A DNA stretch of 64,000 nt, taken from Ascaris suum. Taxonomy: Eukaryota; Nematoda; Chromadorea; Rhabditida; Ascarididae. The DNA lies in contig CM024185.1 in assembly GCA_013433145.1 (NCBI GenBank), forward strand, positions 496,001 to 560,000, written 5' to 3'. The notes under the pieces are model-generated. The model worked only from the letters and a program-made list of their open reading frames with translations. It did not search any database and was not told the DNA's origin. The translations under genes were made by a program, and so were the position numbers. Shown here in pieces: positions 39,241 through 50,100 of this stretch (position 1 is its first letter; every line of letters starts with the position of its first letter).

Positions 39241-41147
39241 GGTACTAAATTTATGAAAATAATAAAGTAGTATAAAATCCATAAAATGGAATAGCTAATT
39301 TTAAAAAAGGCAATAAGAGCGATGCATTCGTGAAAAGCTTTCATTTTTTTTTTATTAGAAAGGAATTTAATTACATATCAACTAATCAATTCTCTTCATC
39401 TTCAAAAGTTTCTCTACGTTGGGATTCGATTAATGGTGATGATCGTTAATGAAAATTCGAGTTGAATTTCTCAAATATCATTCCCACTTTGTTTAATACT
39501 CTAATAGGAATTAAATAAATGCAGAAAGAAGCGAAGTATGATTTAATATGCGAAATAAATTTGCATAACAATTCACACCAATCCGATAATCATCGAGAGA
39601 TCCACGATGCACAACAACAATTTATAGCCATAACAACAGGTAAAAAGTATTTCGTAACTCCTACGCATAGCTCCATCCAGTGGCTCCTTCATTATCCCAA
39701 CGATCATAGTCAAGTGGATGTCCTCGAACGTAAACCATTGCATTCAGCGCCGATGATCCTCCCCATACTCGGCCTCTTGGCCAATATATCACTCGATTAT
39801 TCATATGTTCTTGCGCCGTCGTATGGTAAAACCTATACAGGCATCTTATGGTTTGGGTCGTTAAAAGAGAATCCACTATGAGAAAGAAAGAATGGCGGAA
39901 TATAGATTCGATTACTGATGTCATCGAATTACTATATAGCTAATTTCTAAAATCTCTTTTCTTTTAAAAGATACAAAAAAAGGACAACTACCTAATCCAC
40001 CTAGTGAACAAAAGAATCAGTGCTATCAATGACGAGATTCTTCGATCGCCAATTGTCGTTAGTTACTCTCAGAAGAAGTATTTGACTTACCTATCAAAAA
40101 ATACCTTTGTTTTACTCGTCCACTATCAATACTTTTGATAGGAATCAAATAGCTAAATAAAAATTTGAATTCAAAACAGCACTTTATTAAACTGCATCGA
40201 TTACCAATTAACCATGTCTACTTATATTCATTCTTATAGGTAATTAAATAGCGTCTCTCATTCAATAGATTTCAGTGCGCAAACACATCAATATATTTTA
40301 GTTTTATTAAGAATGTAATATGAATAATGAAATATACGAATGAATATACCACAATAAATTTGTTTCATTAATATTTTTCAACGTCGTTCATCAACTCGAC
40401 TATTTCTATAAATCGTCAACAAATAATGAAATACAGTCAATCAATCACTCATATCTTAACCGTTTTAACCTCGTCTATCACTTAAAAACTAAGAAAGAGT
40501 TCTTTTCGAAGCTTAATCGATTATAATATGAGACTCTCATCTTATATAAATATCCACAACGTTTTATGTGCATATTTTTTTCAGCTTGATATAGATATCA
40601 CTTTGATGGGAATGCAATAATATCCGCTAATTTCATTAAACTAGTTTCAATGGGTCATAAATTCAAAACACCGAACGCACACATATACACACATACATGT
40701 ACATATATCCGATGCCTGTTATATAATGTGCTTTGCTGATGCACACTTATATAAGCGCCTAAGAAAGACAAACTGTCCTACAACTTGTAACCTTAATATA
40801 TCCTTTAAAAGACAAAAAAAAAAACGATAAGAACTAGCTAACCATCTAATCGCATGCATCAGCATACTCTCAACAAGTGATCTAATCTTGAAAGAATTCA
40901 TGAAGTCTGCTTATTTTCTCTTTTTATATATTATATGAAATTTATTCTATATGAAGTTACATGAAAATCGCAACTAGCCAACGCAGTTTCTATCCTCTCA
41001 CCAATTATATCTGTCGTTGCAAAGATTGTACATTAGTGCGGCAGGCATGTGTATCTTCCAATTCCACAAATGATCCGGGGACCAGCTTCCAACAGCAGTA
41101 CCATGTTTGCAGCATTCTCCGATAGCCGGTTAGCCTGAACCCGTTGC

Positions 41148-41235
<88 letters not shown>

Positions 41236-41765
41236 TTCCCTCTTCCCAACTGCACTTCCTTTTGCTTATTTTCCTGTGCCCATGTTTACAACATAAGAAG
41301 GCCATTATTGTTCGTATTAGGTAGATTCATCTGAATTGCAACGTTCGTTCAACCGGATTTTCGATTATTAGCCTATTGTTTTATTTCGTTTTCTTCACAA
41401 AAATTTCTTCGTTGTTTTCTATCAAAATATTTTCGAGCATATTAAAATCTGCCAAAGAAATTCCAAGTTTCAATTTCTAAGATGAATTCATCAGTTGACA
41501 TCCGATGTTGTCAATATACGATAATCCATTTCAACGACACTTATGAACGACTAAATGATTGAAAGAATCAAACAACGAGTAAATTCACCAGTACGCATCC
41601 AGCGGATCCACCACCGACAATGATATGTGTTGGTCTATGACCTCGAAGACTTTTAATTACGCTTCCATTATGCAACTCCCACAAAATTGAAGCATCGACT
41701 GTTGATGTATTATGCAAATTACGGGCTAACGACGTCCCTAGCGAGACCGCCCGCAACAAACGCAT
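27310..41765 (-). CDS. CHDH: Choline dehydrogenase, mitochondrial GMC oxidoreductase (14 exons, one frame break)
   Basis: Oxidises choline to betaine aldehyde with FAD at the inner mitochondrial membrane, the first step of betaine synthesis. Exons from the 5' end: 41765-41589, 41134-41002, 39832-39665, 38147-37997, 37374-37258, 36807-36709, 36146-36003, 35385-35305, 33424-33272, 32374-32288, 31385-31240, 30707-30626, 28614-28480, 27477-27310. With one base restored in exon 2 this gives 613 aa (human about 594). Visible features: an Arg-rich, acid-poor N-terminus typical of mitochondrial import; the Rossmann FAD motif VGGGSAG at 50-56; GMC signature 1 [18 protein letters not shown] at 124-141; GMC signature 2 [16 protein letters not shown] at 309-324; the catalytic His in AYHPCGTC (about 527); and SGNLNAP (570-576). 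An AG four bases before the ATG suggests spliced-leader addition. Choline dehydrogenase fits better than other GMC enzymes along the whole length. The frame break is probably an assembly error, but a pseudogene is not excluded. Confidence 0.93.
28211..28378 (+). repeat. 36-bp minisatellite in choline dehydrogenase intron 13
   Basis: About 4.6 diverged copies with exact 36-bp spacing: unit starts at 28211, 28247, 28283, 28319 and 28355. Each begins with a GACTGGTCA-like core and ends near GTGACCAAAT. Confidence 0.88.
28480..28614 (-). CDS. CHDH: Choline dehydrogenase exon 13 (catalytic His)
   Basis: Encodes [15 protein letters not shown] with the active-site histidine, then [16 protein letters not shown] at 28503-28502 could end it early, but the donor at 28479 keeps the conserved GVENLR-like segment before VVDAS in exon 14. 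Confidence 0.92.
28692..28917 (+). repeat. 28-bp minisatellite in choline dehydrogenase intron 12
   Basis: Eight degenerate copies; the GTCAA-type core recurs at 28706, 28734, 28763, 28792, 28820, 28848, 28876 and 28904. Consensus is CCACCCGTTTGTCAATAAAA plus an AT-rich tail. Confidence 0.88.
30626..30707 (-). CDS. CHDH: Choline dehydrogenase exon 12
   Basis: Encodes [19 protein letters not shown] and EEYTTNEQ. Acceptor TTTTTCAG, donor GTATGA, phase 0 out. Confidence 0.9.
31240..31385 (-). CDS. CHDH: Choline dehydrogenase exon 11
   Basis: Encodes [20 protein letters not shown], then [19 protein letters not shown]. Acceptor GATCAG, donor GTAGGC, phase 2 out. Confidence 0.92.
32288..32374 (-). 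CDS. CHDH: Choline dehydrogenase exon 10
   Basis: Encodes [20 protein letters not shown] and ends CHAYQ, equivalent to [11 protein letters not shown] in animal choline dehydrogenase. Acceptor TTTAAAG, donor GTGAAT. Confidence 0.93.
32607..32690 (+). repeat. Dispersed CTGT-rich repeat, copy in choline dehydrogenase intron 9
   Basis: GTCTGTGTGCATGTGTTTGC is followed by CGCTAAAACTCGAGCTAAGG, matching the layout of the copies at 2395 and 18190. Confidence 0.5.
33272..33424 (-). CDS. CHDH: Choline dehydrogenase exon 9
   Basis: Encodes [14 protein letters not shown], then [17 protein letters not shown], matching the substrate-domain loop of choline dehydrogenase. Acceptor GATTTCAG, donor GTAATC, phase 0. 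Confidence 0.92.
35305..35385 (-). CDS. CHDH: Choline dehydrogenase exon 8
   Basis: Twenty-seven codons containing [19 protein letters not shown], the conserved GVGxNLxDH motif of the family. Acceptor TTTTTTTTAG, donor GTAATT. Confidence 0.93.
36003..36146 (-). CDS. CHDH: Choline dehydrogenase exon 7 (GMC signature 2)
   Basis: Encodes [20 protein letters not shown] followed by PADHLK. Acceptor AATTTCAG, donor GTATTA, phase 0, 48 codons. Confidence 0.94.
36709..36807 (-). CDS. CHDH: Choline dehydrogenase exon 6
   Basis: Encodes [19 protein letters not shown] and KKAIGVELV, the strand pair before GMC signature 2. Acceptor AATTTGAG, donor GTATGA, phase 0. Confidence 0.9.
37258..37374 (-). CDS. 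CHDH: Choline dehydrogenase exon 5
   Basis: Encodes [20 protein letters not shown] and STSTAYLRP, highly conserved in choline dehydrogenases. Phase 0 both ends; acceptor ATTGCAG, donor GTGAGT. Confidence 0.94.
37997..38147 (-). CDS. CHDH: Choline dehydrogenase exon 4
   Basis: Encodes [17 protein letters not shown], then [10 protein letters not shown] and [13 protein letters not shown], the conserved segment after GMC signature 1. Acceptor ATTATAG, donor GTGCAA, ends in phase 0. Confidence 0.92.
39150..39239 (+). repeat. (CT)45 microsatellite
   Basis: Ninety uninterrupted bases of CT in intron 3 of choline dehydrogenase; it is (GA)n on the coding strand. Long open frames here encode only SL or RE repeats and are not genes. 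Confidence 0.97.
39665..39832 (-). CDS. CHDH: Choline dehydrogenase exon 3 (GMC signature 1)
   Basis: Encodes [20 protein letters not shown] followed by [17 protein letters not shown] and GATGWSYA. Acceptor CTGTATAG, donor GTAGGA. The split Trp codon joins exon 2. Confidence 0.94.
41002..41134 (-). CDS. CHDH: Choline dehydrogenase exon 2 (contains frameshift)
   Basis: Acceptor GGGTTCAG, donor GTGAGA. It reads [19 protein letters not shown], then must shift by one base to continue [18 protein letters not shown] and on to YNW. Length 133 where 134 is needed for both flanking phases, so one base is missing in the GG/CCCC run at 41073-41080 (plus-strand numbering). Confidence 0.85.
41151..41234. 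repeat. (TA)42 microsatellite beside an exon
   Basis: Eighty-four uninterrupted bases of TA in intron 1 of choline dehydrogenase, ending 17 bp from the exon 2 boundary. Confidence 0.97.
41589..41765 (-). CDS. CHDH: Choline dehydrogenase exon 1 (residues 1-59)
   Basis: Starts [17 protein letters not shown], a likely mitochondrial presequence, and ends [13 protein letters not shown], the ADP-binding loop for FAD. Donor GTGAAT, phase 0. Acceptor-like TACTGTATAG sits immediately before the four-base leader. Confidence 0.9.
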
Positions 41766-41775
41766 CGAACTATAC
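41766..41775 (-). promoter_or_regulatory. Probable spliced-leader acceptor of choline dehydrogenase
   Basis: The minus strand reads CTGTATAG (AG at 41771-41770), then TTCG, then the ATG at 41765. A 3' splice site a few bases before the initiator with no coding exon upstream is the usual layout of nematode trans-spliced genes. A cis-spliced 5' UTR exon would look the same. Confidence 0.45.
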
Positions 41776-44213
41776 AGTACCTTGAAATATCGAACTATAC
41801 GATAAACAAAATACAGTACGAAAAGGCATAGATAGAAATGAAAGAGAGATTAACACGAAAAAAAAAGAAGTGAATTTCTGGAGGGAAATTTTAAAAAATA
41901 TAGAATTTAATGTTAAATTTAAATTAGCATTTCTATTATAATTGAAATCAATCGAATATTGAGAGCCATAACTGAGCACCAATAATCAACAATGACGATA
42001 GAATGGAAAGAACTCACTCACTTAATTGCATAGCTATCATTTCAAGGAAAACGATAACTATTTCGTTTACTTATTTTCTCATTTAGTTACCTCTATCACC
42101 TTCATAACTACGTAAAATCTAGTCAATAAAAAACACGAAGATAGGTGACATTTGAATATCAAATTTCATATGCTTACTTTAATGGTTACCTGCAGAAGCT
42201 ATCAAGCAAAGGGATATAAATATGGGATAGTCTTAAATGCATTCTGTAAAACAATTACAGATATGAATTATATTTCGATGATTAGGAGAAAATAATAGCA
42301 AATAAAAATTCTTGAGAACGTTACGAATCAATCATCATTTGTGAGCACTCAAAAAGTCGACACAAAATTACATCAAAAACTTATTAATTCTAATAAAATC
42401 AATTGTATGGGTTCATTTGTAAAAGAGAAAAGAATCATTTGTGACTCTATATGGAATCAAAATCGGTAAAACGCTCTGAAACGACAGACAATTTGAAGCG
42501 ATAGACATCTAGGATGAATGAACTATCCGGAACAAATGATAACGGTTATAGAAAAGATAAGATTGCTCAAAGTAAACAACCCAATACTCTAGAATCAGAT
42601 AAAAGTAAAAATAAAAAATAATAATTAAATCATATTATCTGTAATTTACATAAATGAAGTAATGAGTTATTTTAGTCGATTAGTATACGACAATGATTTG
42701 TGGAGTCGCTCGCTGACGATCATTGCATCCCACTCGATGAAACTAAAAAAAATCGATAGTATGCGATTCAATGAAGCCTGACACAGGAAGCAATGCCGAA
42801 AATCGGTAAGTACAAAAGTGACTCATGTATGAGGAATTTATTCTCATGTTTGATTTGCGTTGCTCTACTCTAAAGACTTTAATTTTTTTTGAAAAGGGGG
42901 GGGGCGAATGGGAGGGGGGGGGAGGTGGTGAGGAGGAGAGGAGGGAAAGAGTGGGAATTATCGAAAAGAAACTTCAGATTATATTATTGCAAAATTGCGA
43001 ATTGTAATTTGTTTTGCATGCAGATAATTGCACATTGCATATACAACTTTTTTTTTATTGGTGAAAGATAAAAATGCATTGCAATCCAACTCAATGAGAT
43101 ATTTCACTCATTTAAACTTATTTCATTAAAAACAAAAAATTGCAATAAAAATTTCCTGAAATTTAAAAAAAAAAACCGAAACTAAGTGGAAAATAATAAT
43201 AAGTGAACATTAAGCAAAACAAATAAGAGTGTTTAGAATAATTGGCATTACACAATGATATTTATATTACGAGTCTGTTTCAAATAAATTGCGAACTTTT
43301 AATGACGCTATCAAAAAATTCAACTCAAAATGATCCAGTAAATAATAATTATCATCGACTGAGCTCATTTATGAGTAATATTAGTTAAATCAAGAAAAAA
43401 AAAAGAATAATTGGGCATTTAGCTTGTTAATGAAGCATTCAAATTTATATTTATATTCAATTCAGTTAGTAATTTTGCCTATGCAAAAATATTTCATTAT
43501 AAATCAATAAAATATTTATTTAAAATATAAATTTTCTCGTAAAATTTTCCACAAGATTAAAATAATTTTAGAATAAAAGATGGAATTTTCGTCCTATAAG
43601 AACGATGCCGTATCTCGATCATTAATGCGTTTATGAAATGGAATTATGCAAACAGGCAAAGTCTCTAGCAGAGAGGTACAGAAAAGATGCTTAGATTGAC
43701 CTATAGAGAGCAGAATGCTTCGTTTATAGATTCTTTCATAAGAACGTCCATAAGGATGACATGCAGCACGTTAAGTGAAGTTCTTCCGTTGTCCGGCTTG
43801 TTGTCCACTTTAGTACCGCAACTTGATTGACCCCTATCGCTTTCAAGCAGCTATCTAGTATGTAGATTCGATTTTAAGTTTTTCGTGACTATTCTACAGA
43901 GATCGGATTTCCGTGAAAGTGAGTCTGTCGTCGTTGATAAAAACTTATATCCACAACAAGATTGACATCATAGCATTTACAAATTCTCTTCACTATTTCT
44001 ATTCATTTAGACGTCTTATTTTATTCAATACTAAACAGTTAATGTAGTGGCGTCATGTATGTTTCTTTATGAGTAAATAACAATTTACAGCAAAAAAAAA
44101 TCTCGTTGAGTTCCGGCATTGTGACACAAAATGACAATAAGGCCATAGTGGAATTCATATTAAATATCACATAATGTGATATAAACCCGGGAAAATATGA
44201 ATATATGAGGACA

Positions 44214-44368
<155 letters not shown>

Positions 44369-46332
44369 GGCTTCTCCTTTTCCAAAAACATTGGCGAATT
44401 TTGAAATTGCTCATTGCAAAACTGTGATTTTGTAAGAAATTATAAATTAAATGAGGATTCTATTATTTCAATTCCAATGAATCTAACAAATTGAAATCGG
44501 CTTTATGTATCTATTTAAAATGCAATATATAGCGATCTAAACGTAGTGAAAATTTCACACAATATGCAGAGATAGAGGAAAGTGCAGACATCAGCAGAAG
44601 CAAAAAAAAAAAAAAAAAAAGCCGCCAATAAAATAGTATAAGACCACAGTGCCACTTCTATACGTTATACGCCCTATTTGAAAAAAAAAAATTCCTAATC
44701 AGTAGACATATACGCAAATGTTTACGTTATTCAAAAATACGTATATTTACCCTAATTAAGCGAGAGAATTACCATCCCTTATAAATGCGTAATTAGAAAT
44801 AATTAGAAATGCGAACGACCTTTCCGTTTCGAAGAAATGCATTTTGAATATTAATGGCCTTGATATTGCTTCGAATTTATGAACGTTTGTGTATAGCAAA
44901 TGTGGCATCGAACGTGTATAAATGAACGTATAGCAGAAAAAAAAAAGAAAATATTTGTGGTACCAAAACACACCTCAATGATCGAAGATAATGCAGAATA
45001 TGGAAAAATTGAACCTCTCCGAGCAAAGTGCATGCATCCATGCTCCCATATTTTTTGCCAAATTGTTTATAATACTATTAAAAATAGATGTTGCTGCATC
45101 AAACATAGGATTATTGCCTTTTCTAGAGAAATAATGAACGCTAATATGCAGATAAATGCACAATATTTGAATCTGATATCTTTTTATACCGTTCTAATAT
45201 CCCAATAATCAATCCAAGATATTCTAAAATACCGTATAGGCATGAAGGAGAACCTCACAGTTGATGTTATATATTAATTACCAAATAATTCAAATATATT
45301 TGATTAAGAAATTCGATAACGTTTTAAATTCAGCATAAAAAAAGAGACGAGCGCAATATTACGATAGGACGTCTATAGCGGTATCATCAATGACAAATAA
45401 TGTCGCCGAACTTCGACTAGTTCCAGCCGGCTGTCACGAGAATAAATATTTCTTAGGCAATAATATCAATAACGTAAAGAAAATTTTTTCATTAGAAAAC
45501 CACATTGCACAATTTATATTGCATTTGAACGGAGTGTTTAAAAAAAAAACTCTTAATAGCGAAGCGTACACAGACCGAACTCGTTACCTACAACATATCT
45601 CTTTCAAGGTGAAACAGTACTTCCTCCTTGACATTGCTGCATCAATGAAAGTGATAGATGTTGCTGCATCATCGACCTACCCAATCTATGCGTCCGATCG
45701 TTTAAACACAAAAAATCCAGGATACCTAAGCTGGAAATGCTCATTTCTCGAACAGAATCACACGCCTGGTCTGCCAACATTTTGTCGGTAGAACAAATAT
45801 GCGTAAGTAGAAAATTTCTACATTGTACTTACTATGCATTCTACCTTTACTTTTATTAGAAAATCACTTGAAAAAAAAATTATTTCAGGTAGGACATAAT
45901 ATATTCGAGTAGAATGAATGAAGGCAGCAATTTAAGAATCGTGCATATTTCCACAATTTGATGCGAAAGAATTTCAAGCGAAAATTTTCCATCACATGAA
46001 CTAAAAGATGCGGTCACAGCAACTTAATGATATTTTCGATCATTGCTCCAATATACGATCATATCGAAGAAAATCACTGCAAAACACTTGGTCAGAGGGA
46101 GAAAAGCGGAGAGAGGAGGGGGGATGGTGCGAAGGAAGAACAGACAAAACATTATCCCACAAATTCTAGCTAAAATGCGTCAGAAAAAAAAAAAGTTGAC
46201 CATCATTAGTCAAATTGGATGCTAAAATTTTGCTTCCATTCTCTTCATGCGTTAAAAAAAAAAACTCAAATCTAATCTCACAAAAATCTCGTCTAGAAGT
46301 TATGTAATGTTCCAACAGAAATTTCGAAACAA

Positions 46333-46346
46333 TTTATTATTTTATT
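46333..46346 (-). promoter_or_regulatory. Possible PIGG poly(A) signals
   Basis: Two AATAAA hexamers on the minus strand (46346-46341 and 46338-46333) lie about 180 nt after the PIGG stop. Weak evidence in AT-rich sequence. Confidence 0.3.
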
Positions 46347-46527
46347 TATAATGAAAATTGATATAACTATAAATAAATTCATATTATTATCACACTATAA
46401 ATGAAATACTTAGTTCGAAAGAGAATAGATCCATAAAGCATAAAACATATGTAAATATGAAGCGCATAGCGCAAAAATATTTAAATTTTCAATGCAAATT
46501 TTCTAAAGTTTGCAAAATAGTATTTAG

Positions 46528-47173
46528 TCAACAATAGTCAAAGTCTCTTGCAATTCGTTTCTTATAAAACGAACTAAAGCATTTATAAATCATCAATATT
46601 GAGATCACAATTAAATGCATTGATTCGTATAGAAATTTTGGTGCAAAAACCGACCAAACAAATAAATGGTGTCGTTGAATAAGCAACGACAATAGGCATG
46701 CAGACATTCTCGAAAATACAGCTAAACATATATATTCAACAAAGCATCTATCACCATCATCATTCTCATATATTGCTGAAGTGCATTCATGCTTATAACT
46801 GTTATGTTCACATCCTTCATTTTTCATGGTGAGGCTTCGATTCGGAATATAGTCTTCCTGGCTGGTGGTGCTTCTTGTTCTATCATGACACCTGAATCTC
46901 AACCTCTGAAGGCTCGAATAACTGCTACCTGAATAATCACAACCACCTACCATCTCCACATTCTCATATTCTCTCCACAATATCTTTTCACACCTGCACA
47001 ACATCGCAGCATTCTTCCATCCAAAGAACAGCGCTAATGGACCAGAGTATGTATTTATAAATAACTGCATGGCGACAATAATCGGTTCATAATACGACAC
47101 GCAAACGTATCCAACCGAGATGTCCACTGTTGATAAGCTGTTTGAGTTTCCCTGTGAATGAAAAAAAATCATT
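46528..47173 (-). CDS. PIGG: PIGG exon 18 and stop
   Basis: Begins QGNSNSLSTVDISVGY, the most conserved C-terminal PIGG motif, followed by a Cys/Ser-rich charged loop longer than in human, then HHLFVWSVFAPKFLYESMH and a last membrane helix, ending DFDYC with TGA at 46530-46528. The acceptor may be at 47173 (adds MIFFHS, similar to FFYFQ in human) or at 47151. Confidence 0.9.
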
Positions 47174-50100
47174 CTACAGTGTCCTTCCAACATAGCCCCA
47201 CCCTCTACTATAACATTCCTTGTAGTACTATACAGTATTCAGTACTCCTTCATTCCCTCTCATCCATTAAGCTATATAATTCCAAATTTCAATGCTACCG
47301 ATTGCTTCAATAGGCCAATGCAAGAGGCAACAGAGATGAATAAAAGCTAAATATAACAAAAAGGTGGCAGCAATATAAAAAACAACTCACTACAAAGAAA
47401 CTGTGATCTCAGCGTAATATCCGGAAGCCACAAAGTGGTGCGATAGTAAAAATAACCGGAAAAGCGTCATTTTCAAACATCTCAAAGCATCCAGACATCG
47501 ATTAAAGGATTCAATCAACGGTCAACTAATAATTACGACTAAGAACAAAATATCACATGCCTACCATCTGTAGGGCCGATCACACATTTTTCGACGCCTA
47601 CAAATTCTTGTTTGCATTTCGTTTGGAACACCAGAATTTTTTGCGTTTATTATCATGCAATATATCCATTATTTAAAGCAACATTTATAAACACTATTAA
47701 CAAATATTTGTTGTGAATTCGACAGAATTCATTACGAATTCTGTCGAAAAAAAAAACGCCATCACTCATAAAATATTTGTCGAAATGCATCGATCTTAGA
47801 AAAAAATCAAGAGAGTAAGCAAGATCCCGAATCTTCACTCAAAAAAAAAGTTAGAAAATTCCGTAGGAAATTTCGCGAACAAATTTTTTTTTGTTTTATT
47901 CTTTAAAATTTATCACTGCCAAAATGAAGATCGTTCTTAGAGAGTATGGTGAATGTATACGATGCAGCGAGTGCACATATTTTTGTGCACAACAACAGTC
48001 AGGGATTAATCGACGCTTTGGCGCTTTATAGATGCGGCTGCGCACTAAAATGACGCCGATACGATTACAGCAATGATGTTGGGCGATGCGCCAAAGTTAC
48101 TTTTCAAAACCTCATATCAAAATCTCTGAATATAGTCTACCAAAAAATTCCCTCTAATCCCACACAATGCGACTCAATCGAATGCGCGACTCAATCGTCT
48201 GCTTAGTGACTGCCTCAAGGTCTTTGAATCAATGACATGAACTGAGCTAAGAAAGCGATTTCCAATATGCCGATGACAAAACTATCGCACATCTTGTGTA
48301 ACACCCAGTTCAAATGTAAAACTTTATGTTTCGTCTACAGCGATTGAATCCATCGTGCAGCACCCCACCTGATACACGGCACTGCCACACCTCAGGTATC
48401 AGGTGCCAGCACCACACAGTTCACTTGGTCATAAAGTCTCTTGAACACCTAAGTCACCCAACTTCTGAAACCTATACCATGTTTTTACCTTTATCGCTGG
48501 TGCAAAATGAAAAAGTGCTCGTAAAATATGCCTGTTAAAGCTATAAAGAAAAAAGTTGCACACCGGCAAAGTTCATCCAAACCATAATAATGTATAATAG
48601 TAGTTTGAATGGGAATAAAGCGGTGTATTTCGTAGACCTTCCACGCCAGAAATGGATCCTCGGCACCGAAAACATTATTTAAAGCGCCCAACGTCTTTTC
48701 CACATTTTTGTCAGTGACTGCATCAACGGTAAACATCGGGAGGCTCGTCATAGACCAACCGATGGTTTTTTGTTGTGACTGTATTCTGAGGAAAGAACAG
48801 CATTACGGGAAAATCGACTGAACAAACGATTAAAAACCATGCAGGCGGTTCTTTTACATCCATACTTAGTTCTAGGTCTCCTAATTCTAAACGAATTCTT
48901 ACCGTGTAGAAGAAAGACGATCCGATAGCGAACCAAACAACAAGTGGATGAGCGTGCAGAACACGCATCAACAAGCCAATTAAAATTTCCAGAGAAATCA
49001 ACGGAAATAACCACGGACGCATTATGAGTGCAATCCATTGTATAATTGCCATTCCAAATGCTCGCCAAACAAGCACTTGTGTTATACATAACACATATAC
49101 CACACAACATGCATAATAACCACTGAAAAAGGAAATTACTTCAAAGGCATAGGCAATTCGCATCGAATCTAGGAGCACTTAATGTTTACTGAAGGCAATG
49201 ATACGCTTCATTCGAGTAATCAATTCGGAACGATAGCGTCCGAATATCCTTTTAACTAATGCTTGCAAGGATATTCAATAAACATAAATAACGCATTCCC
49301 TTACCATAAAGCAGTGTTGTTCAACCGATTAATTGCTGTAAAGATGAAGGTGACGATCAAACAACCGATCGAGAGGTTGTTTGAAATACTAAATAACCCC
49401 ACTGTGACTTTGTTCCTTATTAATATAAAGCTAAATATAATCATTGCCGTAGCAGCAAATAAATTTGCAAAGCCGCATAGCGTCGCCGAATCCTTTCTGA
49501 AAAAAAAAATTCGGCAAAAACATTAAGAAATATTATAGAAAATGAAAAAAGCTCAATAATTTTGATGAAAAATTATACAGAGTGATTTCTTAAATAAAAT
49601 TCTTGGAAATTTCAATAAACCTTTAGGAATAAAATTGAGCATTTCATACTTACCAATCTCATGACATCTCAAACGTTATCTCACATAGAGCATTTTTTTG
49701 TGCACGTGTTTGCAATTCTGCTAAAAAGAGAAAAACATAAATATATATACACAAATTTGCAAGCACATTACACAAATATGCCCTCGTATGCGATTGCACC
49801 TCCGCACACAACACACATACGCATTCAAACACACAAACACACATGCACGCGCATACGCAGCGAACATTCATACGCGCATACGAACACACATACGCATATA
49901 TAAAAGGTCGAAACGAAGTCTTAGCAAAAAAAAAAAAAAATCATTGTAATTCTCTCAATAAATGTTTTTTTTCGTTTCACTCTTCAAATGCACAAAAAGT
50001 CTCACAGAAGTTGTGAAATATCTGCGGCGAAGATCGATCCCACACTTGTGACACGATTGTAAATTGCCGCTAGCGTATCTTAAAGAACCTTTCATTGCAT

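Noticed and set aside
39047..39344. SL-repeat and RE-repeat proteins from the (CT)n tract
   Set aside because: They are translations of a dinucleotide repeat within an intron; no RS-domain protein is supported.
45390..45791. 133-codon plus-strand open frame in the choline dehydrogenase/PIGG spacer
   Set aside because: No family recognised, no clear start context, no splice signals. One frame of this length is expected by chance in 64 kb of such DNA.
47718..47748. Hairpin as a bacterial-type terminator
   Set aside because: Genes here are eukaryotic with introns, and the hairpin lies inside a PIGG intron.
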